From assembly GCA_949316235.1 (NCBI GenBank), contig OX438753.1, forward strand, positions 17,714,496-17,778,495: DNA of 64,000 nucleotides. The letters run 5' to 3'. Position 1 is the stretch's first letter; each line of letters starts with the position of its first letter. Both the position numbers and the translations under genes were made by a program. This document shows, in pieces, positions 40,794 through 52,430 of the stretch. Source of the DNA: Oegoconia quadripuncta. Taxonomy: Eukaryota > Arthropoda > Insecta > Lepidoptera > Autostichidae. The notes under the pieces are model-generated. The model was not told the DNA's origin. It made no database searches and worked only from the letters and a program-made list of their open reading frames with translations.

Positions 40794-41615
40794 ACTTATA
40801 TATTACTGCGTGTGAACCGGGTCCTTGAAACAATCAAAGCACCACTTCATTGGTGTTAAAACGGAAGTTTGGAACCAATTGAGAACTCAGTCATACACCG
40901 ACTTCCTTCGCGAACTGTCGTATCAAATGCTGATTTTTGTTGTAAAAAACAACACCACTTACCACAGAAAAGTGACCAAAAAACAAACATAAATAATAGA
41001 GTTATTACTTGTAAAACTCATATTATTAATCAATATTGTATTTTTTTCTTGCACTCTTATAGGCTGTGAGGAAATATTATAAAAAAATTTTGGTTGTACG
41101 CGGTTTTGGTTTTGGCAATTTATTCTCAGCAGTCCTATTAGTTCTCGAAAATATTAAGAGATGGCGCTGTTTTCTTTACTAAGAAAAGCGCGAAAAAAAT
41201 TAGTTCGCGCGACAATATCTATAGCATCAAAATCAATGGTTTTGCGCATATTTTTTATTGCGTTATATTATTAGGGTAACAGTGAAACTTAAAGATACAC
41301 TTAAGCTTCCTTCACAATATGCAGATAATAAAAGTCTGTTCTTAAGTTTTTTTACCCCCCCCCCCCCGCTTAACCCCAGATGTAACATTGTACAGTAACG
41401 TTATTTGTATTAGTGTGCAAACACGAGTATATTCGTAATATCTGCACTACGACGCATTCAGACCCAAGTCTTGGCAAAACCTGACTGATGCTTATTATTC
41501 ATATGGACCTCATTTAAACAGTGCAGGTATTTTGTTGTTCAGAAAATTTTAATTTTACTTATATTTTAATATAACTTCTTACAAACAAATATATGAAGTC
41601 ACGTCTGTTTCCCTT
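40794..41615. other. No gene; 13-base C run
   Basis: A poly-C run lies at 41355-41367 in otherwise AT-rich sequence. Nothing else recognised. Confidence 0.45.
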
Positions 41616-41619
41616 AGGG

Positions 41620-42090
41620 GTAGGTAGAGACTACAGAGTTCTAGCGGCTTCGATCCTGACATACCTCTTTTGCTTCATTCACTCAAATAATGTTGTTCAT
41701 ACATCTTCGTCGGTTTAAAATACTTGGCCTTGGTCTTTTTTTAAGACGTCCTCGATTTGATCATGGTACCGTCCGTCGCCGTGGTCTTCCCCTACCAACA
41801 CTACCATCCTCATTCGCTTGGTATATCTCTTTCGTTAGTCTTTTTTCACTCATCTTTTTCTCCAAACCATCTCAACATACCTTTTTCAATCTTTATCACT
41901 GCTCTTCTTTCGCACTGTATAACCCCCTAATTACACTATTCCTGATTCTATCTTTCAAAGTTACCCCAATCATACTCTTAATGATCTAGTTTCTGCTGCA
42001 TTAGTTCTACTTTCTTTCTTCTTCTGCCATACCAGCATTCACTTCTGTAAATCAGTGTTGGAACCACAGCTTTTTTGGATACCTTCTAGC
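41620..42090 (-). mobile_element. Degenerate LINE reverse transcriptase C-terminus
   Basis: Minus-strand reading gives RIRNSVIR, KKMSEKRLTKEIYQANEDG, then VGRGRPRR across several stops and shifts, the decayed end of an insect LINE reverse transcriptase. Confidence 0.65.
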
Positions 42091-43069
42091 TTCTCATAAA
42101 GACATGCAGCATCCATTTACTAATAAAACATCACCTAACATAAAACCCCAAAGTCACTTTCAGGTAGCTGTAATTAAGGGTTTTGTTTTTGGCATATTCT
42201 CGAAAAACTTCGGACTCGAACCAATTTATTATGCTATTAAATTCCGTACGTACATAATCGTATTTTCTGACCCTCTGTTTGCAATTCATTGACGTATTAT
42301 CGTCCCAATATTTTTAACAAAATCCACCTCATTTTCCATTCATTTCGTGCTCCACTCGAAAGCAAGATGTCGGTAATTGTATAAATTTTTATGCAGATTG
42401 AATCAATATTTCCCTCTTTTCAGTTGAAATCTCACCAATTATGCCCGCCCAATTTAATATACAGGTAAAAATAATTTTTTCATAGATCTTTCGCTTTCGA
42501 GTACGAAATTCGAATTTAAAAATGCTTTTAGAAATTTATTACTACTAATTTATATAAAAAATGTAGGTATACAAAATTATGATTTTTGTTTTGTGTAGGT
42601 ACACCTACACAAAACAAAAATCATAAAAAGTAATATACAAAATTTAATCAATTGTAAATTATTAAGCCAGTGACTCATTGTGCCCAGAAGCTGGCAGCGT
42701 TACCTCGCTTTATACAAATGATCATATTATATTGAGCGAGGAAAGCACAAGAGGAAACCGCCAGTTTTCTGGTCACCATGGACATATTTTTGAAAAATAT
42801 CAACTCACCCTGACCCGCCCCTAAAGTTTCGAATATCTTGCAATATATTTAAGAATAATTCTGTTGGAAACGCCTTGACTGAAGATGAACTTGAAACTCA
42901 TTAAATATCAGCAATATCTACACATTTTATCTAGTCATAAATTAGGTAAGGCCTCTACTGATTGGTACTACATAACGGATAAACATAACATATTTACATA
43001 TACGACCCTAGTATAAATAGGACAAAAAAAACGATAAACTCTCCAAATTTCCAAAAATATGTCGTTATC
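42091..43069. other. No gene; contains a long palindrome
   Basis: AT-rich; the only notable structure is the palindrome at 42578-42625. Confidence 0.45.
42578..42625. repeat. Perfect palindrome, 23-bp arms, 2-nt spacer
   Basis: Left arm 42578-42600, right arm 42603-42625, spacer ac. The flanks also share tatacaaaatt as a direct repeat. Confidence 0.92.
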
Positions 43070-43740
43070 ATCATCATCAAATCAGCTACAGGACGTTCAC
43101 TGCTGAACATAGGCCTCCATATAGATTTCCAGAGCAACCGATTGCAAGCGACTTGCATCCAGTGACTTCCGGTGACCTTCATCAGGTCAACGGTCTATGT
43201 TGTGGGGCATCCCACGTTGTGCTTTTTTTTTATGCACTACGGGTTGGTACTTGACCTCAATCACACCTAGGTCGAAGGTGGAAGCGTACTGACCCGGAAA
43301 CCCCAACACATTTGGGGGATTGGCTATCTTATCTCTGACAACCGCAACACAACAATGCTATTAACATTGCTGCTTGGCGGCAGATTTAGATAAGATAGTG
43401 GTAGCTAGCCAGGCGGACATTTAAAATGCCCTACCACCAACCAAACCGAGTAATTAAAGATGTACCCCGCTGGGGATCGAACCCGCGACCTCCGAATCGT
43501 AAACCCAATGTTGTTTACATTGAGCCACGGAGGCGGTTACTTGCCGGAGCATGGTCTCTATTTCAGAACCTTAATGCCCCATCGGACATTAGTTCCTCGA
43601 GCTATGTGCCCTGCCACTTCAACTTACTAATACGCTGCGGGCTATGTCGGCGACATGTCATACTTCTACGGATTTCCTCATTCCTGATATGATCTCGTTG
43701 TGAAACGTCGAACATGCGACCACCGACGCCGAGGGGATAT
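43070..43740 (-). mobile_element. RTE-like LINE 3' end, split by a SINE
   Basis: Minus strand of 43600-43690 reads RDHIRNEEIRRS, then RISKLKWQ, the C-terminus of RTE-type reverse transcriptase. The 3' tail end lies at 43070-43222. The SINE at 43223-43538 separates the halves. Confidence 0.78.
43223..43538 (-). mobile_element. tRNA-derived SINE, family A, nested in the LINE
   Basis: Full-length reverse copy with T run, body and intact A and B boxes (complement of ggttcgatccc). Confidence 0.82.
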
Positions 43741-43964
43741 TTAACTCTAATGACTATGCCCACTATAAAACTTAATATTTCGTTAACGGATTCTTGTAGG
43801 TATAGAAAAAGTATTTAAGACAACTCCCAATATTTTTAAAAGATCTATTCAACGACCCTACATGATTAACCAATGCGAATTAAGAAAACTTATCACGAAA
43901 AATTAACAATCATTGACATTTGTAATAATTTCGGAATTCGAAAAGGAGGTTGAAAACTGCCTGG

Positions 43965-44250
43965 CATTTTTTTAGCACTTGACCTCAATCACAGCTGATG
44001 TTAAGTGAAGATGACACCGAAAACCAATCTTATTTACGGGGACTGGCTATCTTATTTCTGACAACTGGAACACAACAATACAATTAACATTGCCGTTAGA
44101 TAAGATGATGGTAGCTAGACAGGTGGACATTATGAAATGCGCTACCACCAACCAAACCGAATACTAAACATGTACCCCCGCTGGTGATCGAACCCGCGAT
44201 CCCCGATCCGTAAACCCTATGTTGTTTACAGTGAGCGAAGGAGGCGGGCA
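43965..44250 (-). mobile_element. tRNA-derived SINE, family A
   Basis: Diverged reverse copy: acttgacctcaatcacagct, ggctatcttatttctgac, then head gatcgaacccgcgatccccg. Confidence 0.72.
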
Positions 44251-45040
44251 TTCCTGGAAAAATTAAACTATAGAAGAACTAAAGATGACAGCTGCCAAGA
44301 AAATGGTTCTTTTGCGTTTTCATGTCTAATTATCTCTCCTTTTTGGCTCTGGAGTAGAAATATAGCGTCAATAACTAAACCTTGTTAAAAGCTAAATATC
44401 TTCGAAACAGCTTAACCAATTTTCATAAATCATGACTAGTAACCTATCCCCTCATTTATCTGTCTCAAAATTAAAAAAACCGCACTTAAATCAGACCACG
44501 CATTACTGAGGTACATCCGGATGAAGACGAACATACAGCCTTAATTTTTCCTCAGGGGCTAAAAATTTGTGACTTTTCTAACGATTTGAATTGATTGAGA
44601 GAAAACCAAAACCACGTGCAAAGCTAGTCATCTAAACACCTACGAGAAGGTGTGATGGATGATCTGCAAGTTATTCTCGAATGCCTTAATGATTTCCATA
44701 ATTACTTTGTAATTGAATTTAGATGAAACTTAGTTATTGTTCATTGTTAGCCCTTCTCATCCAAACCGCAAGTAATATCTAAAACAGTCTAAATAGTTAT
44801 ATTAATGAATGATGACCCATCCATTCCAATACATATTTGCTCACTCATTTATACCAGATGCACATACATGCACACCAAGTCCCATATAAAACTTCCATGC
44901 ATTCATTTGTCAACTCTCATACCTCCCATTGCTGAATATATCAAATTCTTTTTTAGATATTTTTTTAAATAAAGTACCCAAAATAGAAGCCTGGGTGCTT
45001 TACTCTGGCATATGTAATGAACTATTGAGTAAAAATATTT
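44251..45040. other. No gene; dispersed repeat fragment
   Basis: 44370-44580 (gttaaaagctaaatatcttc, aaaccgcacttaaatcag) is a non-coding dispersed element. The remainder is unassigned. Confidence 0.4.
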
Positions 45041-45044
45041 AAAA

Positions 45045-45296
45045 AATAAATAAATATCCTTAGACATACACACAGCGCCATCTAGTTCCACAGTAAGCAA
45101 CTATATGCTTGTGTTGTGGATACCAGATGGTTGATAAATACATTTTTTTTTGAAAATAAATACTTATAATAAATGAAAACATCCATAACTCGGGTACACA
45201 TGTCCGTATTCATAACACAAACATATGCCCCTAGCGGGACGCGAACCCGCAACCTTTTGGTATAGTGATCAGAGTTGACCACTACACCAAACAGGA
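45045..45296 (-). mobile_element. tRNA-derived SINE, family B
   Basis: Same layout as 31188-31452, with a small deletion in the head (gagttgaccactacacc). Confidence 0.78.
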
Positions 45297-45399
45297 AATA
45301 AAACGCGTATATCACTTTTTGGGGCAAAAAAAGCACTCCTGTCTTTAAATAGCACATATTGTAACAGTGTTCATTAGTTCTATATAATTAAAAAATCAA

Positions 45400-45970
45400 T
45401 CAATACTAATATAATACGCTTAAACTGCTGACACGATCATGTTGAAATTTGGCAGCCAGGTTGTATGAGAACTAGAACAGAACATATTACTTTCATCCTT
45501 TGTGGGACACAGCATACGCTTTTACAATAAAATACCAGAACATGTATTGAGTTTAACAGAGCAGAAATTTAAACGCCACATTAAAGAAACTCTGTGTAAG
45601 AAGGGTTATTACAGGATAGATGATTATTTAGGCGATAAGGAGGTCTGGTGTTAGCTGGTCGTTATGTTAATTGCTATTGTTTTGTAATATGTAATGTAAA
45701 ATGTAATATTATTGTAAAGATGGAAACTAGTTGAAAAGATGTGTTGTTGCGGAGTTTCTTGTCGCTTCTTCTCCCTAACCATAACACCTTGTGAAGCGAT
45801 GTAGTTAAAAAAAAATAAAAAAATAACATGTTGACTTTCAATAAGTGATATTTTTGTATCCTACATTGAATAAAATATTTTTGATTTTGATTTTGATTTC
45901 ATCCTTAACAAGTTTCGCGATAAAGGAATTCCATACGAGCGAAGATGCGGATGGAAAGCTAGAAAGAAAA
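45400..45970. mobile_element. Dispersed repeat (54400-type) split by a LINE
   Basis: Left part caatactaatataatacgct to 45500; right part resumes at 45897 with agtttcgcgataaagg and cgagcgaagatgcgg, as at 54570-54620. Confidence 0.55.
45501..45896 (+). mobile_element. CR1-like LINE 3' end with 10-bp target duplication
   Basis: A 5'-truncated insert flanked by tttcatcctt at 45491-45500 and 45897-45906. The frame reads NKIPEHVLSLTEQKFKRHI and stops after GDKEVW, followed by a 3' UTR and a (gatttt)n tail. Same family as 2130-2560. Confidence 0.85.
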
Positions 45971-46481
45971 ACTTATATAATACATGTCGATATACAATGG
46001 AACTAAGTAGCAAATTGCGTGCCAAATGGTTCTTAGAAAGCGACGAGATGTTTTTCTAAAAAAATAAATCAATCACCTTTCTTTATTCATTCGAAAAAGA
46101 ACCAAATTCTCTTGAATAAATATTTCACTGTTCAACCGTGAAAATTCTTTAGTTGTGGGTTCAAATCCCGTTCGGGGTAAGTTTTTGCGGTCGCACTCGA
46201 TTAGCGAAATTAGTATAATTCAAACATATACAATACAATAACACGGGAAAAAAATTAAAATCATTCATTTGTAATTAAGTTAGAATATAATAAATACATA
46301 TTATTTCAGATTGTCACTAGTGATTTTTCAGTGCCCGAGTTCTACTCGCATTTGCCAATCCTTTTTTATTAATTATTATTATTTTAGACACTTACACTAA
46401 ATATCAAGTTCCAATCCAGGCAAAGCCTAAAATGTTAATATAGTGCGTTTGTGGTGGTGACGTCAACTCTTTGCTACGACT

Positions 46482-46585
46482 TGACCTGTTTGGTGTAGTG
46501 GTTAAAAACTCTGACTGCTATACCAAAAGGTCGCGGGTTCGAATCCCGCAAGGGACATTATGTTTGTATGATGAATCAGTGCCTT
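46482..46585 (+). mobile_element. SINE family B, head only
   Basis: gacctgtttggtgtagtggt, B box gcgggttcgaatcccgc, then gtttgtatgatgaatcag; the 3' body and tail are missing. Confidence 0.65.
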
Positions 46586-47560
46586 AGTGTGGGATGCCGC
46601 TAGTGTCGACACTCTTCCCTCGTCTCACCTCCAAAGCACCTCGAGAAGACCGAGTGATGTCGCCGCCGCAAAAAAAAAACAAAATTAATAAATATATGTT
46701 TTTTTTCGATTTCAATTCTTTCGATGTCGAAACCTCTCACTGCACTGAAAATTTTTTAAATCCAATCGGACCACTCATTACTGAGATATATCCAGACAAA
46801 ACCTGCACAAAATATTTCTGCATTCCCGAAAAAAGTGATGAGCATAGCTTAAATTTGAGACATACCTAAGGACAAATTGTTTACCCCTATTGTTAAAACG
46901 AAGCAAAGATAATGCAACATTTATGGGAGACTCACTGTATACTCTTTTATAACCTTATATCTGAGAATATCGTTAATCTAAGTGACAAACACTTTAATCA
47001 TGCAAAAAAACAACATTAACAAAAAAAGGTTATTACAAAATTAGTGACTGCCTGAATTACAAAAATTATTCTGTGGGTTTGTTGCGGCGCTTCTTTTCCC
47101 ACAGCTGAGGATTTCCGAAACGGTAGTAGCTTCCACATACAAAGCCTGACAGAAAAATACTGACTGACAGAAAAATGCTTAAGCCGTATTATTATTTTTA
47201 TTATTAAACAAACGATATAATGTATCTTACGTTGAAATAAATGCTTGAAGTTTGAAGTTCACCCCGCTTCAATTAAATTAAACCCACATAGAAGTTTCAA
47301 ACACAATCTTGTTATACACAACAGAGAATATACTTTTGTTTCTACTACCCAACTCCTATCTCACAAAACTTAAATTGATAATTCACCCGTTCGTGTAAAA
47401 CTTTCAAATTGGGCAAATTCTCACCAGCATACATCCTTAATTGCACGGGTAATTTATAATGTCTAATAGACTCTCTCCCATTATTTAGGTGACACAAATG
47501 CTGTTAATTTAGGAAATTTTCATTAATATGCTGCGTAATACGCAAACGTGACACAATGGT
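46586..47560. other. No gene; LINE-tail-like fragment
   Basis: 47045-47260 ends cttacgttgaaataaatgct, shared with 9005-9025. An aaaaaccgcat-type repeat trace lies near 46740-46860. Confidence 0.4.
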
Positions 47561-47564
47561 TGTA

Positions 47565-48230
47565 ACGGCTGGGGAACAATATCAGAGTTAATACGTAGAC
47601 TTAATTACTCTTCACAAGAATCCATATAAACATTTAGAAAACATACAAACACAAATGCTCTGGAGACTAACACCAAAGGCAGTCACAGAGTATTGGCAAT
47701 GGAAACGACAAAACCAGTGAGCAAATCGCCACCGGCCTCTCGGTCCAATGAGATCGTATAATTGACGAGACTTCACAATACGGCTGGCACATGACATAAT
47801 AGAGGCCTATTACCCAGTAGTGGTGGATGTGAACTGAGGATGAATGAATGAAATTAAATACTGAAACTGCCTGCTCCCGGCCGTACGAAATGCCAATCAA
47901 GACAACTCTTGATGTAACTCCACCTGAGCAACTGATATCACAAATGCCTATCAGATCTGGAGATCCGACAACTGCCTAACATTTGGTCGAAAGTGCTGGT
48001 GGAGTGGCAATCCCGTGAGTTTGGAGTGGGTAGCGTAATTCAGAACGCCTCGACCCGTTACCTAGATTTGGGGTATACTGGCTAAATCTAGACGATGCAC
48101 TATGCTAAATTAAACCCAGACGAAGATTGGCGGATGTAACAAGAAGTGGAGCCGAAGTGTCACCGTCATGCGACTACGATGGGCGAAAACAGACAGTGGC
48201 CCATATTAAGGTTGAGTGGGCAGCATTTCC
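47565..48230 (+). mobile_element. Degenerate Jockey/R1-like LINE C-terminus
   Basis: The 48130-48210 reading gives ADVTRSGAEVSPSCDYDG, then KQTVAHI, resembling the C-terminal zinc-knuckle region (S.LC.CG..QT..H) of these LINEs; stops and shifts throughout. Confidence 0.5.
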
Positions 48231-49540
48231 CCCGGCAGCGCGGAAAACCCAATGAGTTTTTCAGCGGCTGTGTACTGGATCCAGAGGCTGATGACGTAGT
48301 ACTATTAGTTTAACTTTATGCTACTTGTATATAAATCTCAGGCCGGGTCATCACTGTGCATAAGCCTTGCTGGATGACGATAAGCCTTTGAGCGAAGTTT
48401 GCTGACTTAGTTTTTTTTTCTTTTTTTATGCACAACGGGTTAGCACGGTGGTCTTGTGCAATCGCCAGATAAGAGGTTAAGATTGTGTTCTTGATTAAAA
48501 CATGAATGTCATATCTGTTCGCCACAGCACGAGTTTCATATGGGAAATTGGGAAAATATTATTGTGAAAAGCCTTATTGTAACCCTGAACTTTAAACGGG
48601 TCTGGCCCGATACCGCTAAAGCAAGAAAATCACGCAAGTAATCTCGCATGTGTAAACGCCTCCACGAGCTCACCCCCGAGTTTTTCGCTTCGTTGCGGCC
48701 GCTCGGAGAGCGCAGTTAACTCGTAGCCTTGGAAAAATGGAAATCGGACCTAATGAGGCCTTACACACATTTATGTTTATTTCTTAATCCTCGATATAGT
48801 GTTTTCATTCTTAAACTTTCATTTTTATGTTACAAATTAGTGCAAGTGTCAAAATTTGTTGATTATTGATTATAATCTTGATTAATATTTGATACCATAC
48901 ATCGGAGGAGGTAGATTGATTTTCTTTACAAACTAAATTCAGCCGTATTTATTAAGAGAAAAATATCGGAATTAATTAGACTTTATGCGATTTACGTTTT
49001 TAAATTGAGAAAACATGGGAAAATGCTGCATTGGCGTTGGGTAATCCAATGCTAATTAACTTTTACCTCAGAAAAGGATGTTGATAAGTCCCTTAAACAT
49101 TTTGATTAATTTTGATAGTTAATAGAGAAATACGAATAAATTTAGCTTATAAAGAAAATCGATCAACCTACTCCGCTCGATGAAATTAGGTATCTACTTT
49201 TAGAACTGCAGTTAAACGAGTATTAGTACGGAACACTCGCAGTCGCACTTTTTTAAGGCTAATTTCCACTTTGATTAGTGCGAATGATCAGTCACACTAA
49301 TCAATTGGGATCGACACGTGTTTAGTTAGGACTAATCATTAATCTGCGTGGTAGAATGATTAAAAACTTTAGCGAAGCGTTTAGCGAAGCTTGATTCCAA
49401 GTGTTCATCGATTTCGGGCAGGACTGCGTTTAATATTTCTTTCACTATTTCTTTCAATTGCAAGCGAGCTTGTTCCTTTTATCTCCGAGTTCCAATTTCA
49501 TTGTGTTTATTAGTTATTTTCACAATTATATATATAAAAA
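48231..49540. other. No gene identified
   Basis: Fragment of SINE family A at 48425-48450 (tatgcacaacgggttagcac); the rest is AT-rich and unassigned. Confidence 0.4.
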
Positions 49541-49542
49541 AA

Positions 49543-49797
49543 TATACTTAGACATACAGCGCCATCTAGTTCCACAGTAAGTAACTATAGGTTGTGTTGT
49601 GGATACCAGATGGTTGACATACTAAATAAATACATATTTTTTTTGTAAATAAATACTTATTACAAATGAAAACATCCATAACTCGGGTACACATGTCCGT
49701 ATTCATCACACAAACATATGCCCCTAGCGGGATTCGAACCCGCAACCTTTTGATATTGTGGCCAGAGTTGCTAACCATTACACCAAACAGGTCGTCA
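49543..49797 (-). mobile_element. tRNA-derived SINE, family B
   Basis: Full-length reverse copy, like 34241-34506. Confidence 0.8.
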
Positions 49798-50574
49798 AAC
49801 AATTTTATTGTAACAAACAATATGTATGTGTGTTTCGCTAAATGGATCAAAAAAACTATTCTTATTCTTATAATAAATGCTGACGTTCACCAATTTTCTG
49901 CATTAGCTAAGTTAGTTTACAATTTTTTCAGCCATCAATTTCCGAGTTCTGTCACAGCGGTTTTTAACAATGAAAGAATAAAATGCTATAAGGCTCGACG
50001 AATTAATAGGCAGTGAGTCACAATGCACCTTAATGAGAGGATCGGGGTCCCAAGTGACAGCAGGCACTCTGCGTTTCTTTTGATATCTGCCCTTCACATT
50101 ACGCCATTATTACGCTAATTTGGGCTACATATTGTGCTGATATTAGGCTTAATTAAACATCCTCTTTCCTTATAGCATGGAATACCAAAAGAGTAAAAGT
50201 ATAGGTCTCATATAAAAGGGAAAAAATATTTTCAGTTGATGATGATTTTTCTATATGTTTTAGACATGATGAAGACCGAAGTTTGTACGTCTCGATTTTT
50301 TTTGATATACCTCTTAGTTATATGAAAATTACAATTTTATTCGTATTCCATACGAAGTATCAAGTTCAAATTTTTTTAAATTAATAAATCGATTCTAATG
50401 AAGCTTTAGAAATATAAAGCTAATAGGTACCTACATAGTTCTAAAAATTTTCCATAGTAAAAATGCTATATATTCTTTTAAATTCGATATTTTGAAAATG
50501 TTTTCTACTAACTGTTTTGATCTAACGTAACCTGCTTATACTTCAAAAGTTTCATTAGAATTGGTTTATTCATT
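49798..50574. other. No gene identified
   Basis: AT-rich, nothing assignable. Confidence 0.4.
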
Positions 50575-50792
50575 AAAGGCATTTTAAATGTCCGCCTGGC
50601 TAACTACCACCATCTTATCTAAATCTGCCGCCAAGCAGCATTGTTGTGTTCCGGTTGTCAGAGATAAGATAGCCAGTCCCCCAAATGTGTTGGGGTTTCT
50701 GGGTCAGTACGCTTCCACCATCGACCTCATCTTCATTTAACATTAGGTGTGATTGAGGTCAAGTACCAACCCGTTGTGCATAAAAAAAAAAT
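50575..50792 (+). mobile_element. SINE family A, head-truncated (forward)
   Basis: aggcattttaaatgtccgcc to the A run after cgttgtgcataaaaa; lacks the tRNA-like head, the expected 5' truncation. Confidence 0.75.
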
Positions 50793-52140
50793 CATTTCGA
50801 AAAATTTGTATATTTTGTATGGAATGCGGTGTGGATGAAACCCTCTTAACACTTTCGCGGACACTGAACGCTAGACGTTCTATTATAAAACTTCTATGTA
50901 TTTAGGTAAACCTAGTAACTTGTGGGTATCGAAAAATAACAAAACGAAAGATAGTCTAAAATAGCATACACATTTTTAACCAACCAACAATAAGTGTATC
51001 ATTATATTTTTTACCAACGCCAAAAAAGGAGAAAGGACTATGTATATATATATATGTATGTTCTTTAATTGTTAACACTTTGACGGACACTGAACGAAAT
51101 ATATGAAATATTCATATTTCCTTAGTTTCTAAGCCGTGTGAGATATTAATCCGACTGAGACTTTGAGCAATTCTATATAGTAACAGCAGCAGGTATTCAA
51201 AATAATACCAACACGTAAGCCGCAACAGCTTTTTCATTCCATCTATACGAAAAACGTTCACTAGTTCTTCAATAAGTGTGCCCAAAGTAGGTTTTTTCTC
51301 TGAGAGACTTTCATAGAGGATAGTAGGTTAGTTTTGAATATTGAACATAAACGAAAATGTTGTATGAAAAAAGTTCCTGCCCGGTTGCGGTATTTAAGTT
51401 TTAGAGTGGAGACCACGCTCCGGCAAGCACAACGTGGAACGTCCACCTACGAGTTTCAGGCCACTTCCAACTGGACCCTGTAGAAATCAGCAAAGCGCAG
51501 TGGGTGGCTTATGATGGCGGTTTACCTCTAGGTATACCTATGTGAGCGATAAAATATAGAAAAATAGTGTAAATAATAATTGAACTAAGGATTTATCAAG
51601 AAATTACATGTCAAATAAATCACCGCGGGAAACGGATAAACTTTCCCACACTAGCATAACAAAAAAGTTTAACCCAACAATAAATCTGCACTTAGGGAAA
51701 TTGTTACAATCGAAAAATCAGAAATATATAGCAAGTTTGAGCTCCAGTGGCCCACGTATTTACATTCTGGGAAGCTGGTAGGGGCGCGATAAGTTGAGAA
51801 CTTCACCATTTGGGGCCAGCCGGGCGCTTTGCATAAAGTTCGATGAATGTTAAAGTTGGATTCGAATCCAGATGGACGTGTTCGTTAACGTACACGAAAT
51901 GGCGGGGAAATTCGGATTGTGTAGTAATAGAGATATTACATTGATATATACACAAAATAGCGGGGAAATACGAATTGTGTAATAATTAAATAGTAGTAAT
52001 AAATATAAGGCAAATAAAATATTTCACGTGACCTCAATGACGTGTAAGGGTCGTATTAATAAATCAATCGTGGGATTTGAGATCGCGTCTCAGTATCAAC
52101 ACTGTTTTATGTGATACTGTTTTAATATGTAAGATTCTCA
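50793..52140. other. No gene identified
   Basis: Two copies of an acactt(t/c)gcggacactgaacg-type phrase (50848, 51075) mark a dispersed repeat; 51420-51545 looks like the end of another. Nothing coding. Confidence 0.4.
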
Positions 52141-52141
52141 A

Positions 52142-52430
52142 GCGTCGGCGGCTCAGCTGTTCCCAATTTGAAAGGTCCGGGTAACTATTATCTTATAAGT
52201 GGACCGGGTTCGCTTCCCAGCCAGGCCATGCACCAATGTGTTTTTAAATTTAATTACTCATGTACATTAATCGACTGCTCTTAGACGGTGAAGGAAAACA
52301 TCTTGAGGAAACCTGCATGCCGGAGAAATTAAAATTGCGTGGGGGACTATGGCCCTTATATACTCCCTCATTATACGAGGGAAGGGATATCCCTGCAGTG
52401 GGATGTTTACGGGCTGATGATGAGGAATAA
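52142..52430 (+). mobile_element. tRNA-derived SINE, family C
   Basis: Head gcgtcggcggctcagctgtt with diverged B box, body caccaatgtgtttttaaatt, tail gggatgtttacgggctgatg. Confidence 0.72.

Noticed and set aside
49666..50016. 116-residue frame
   Set aside because: Its first half is the SINE family B copy read through, so the frame is repeat-derived.
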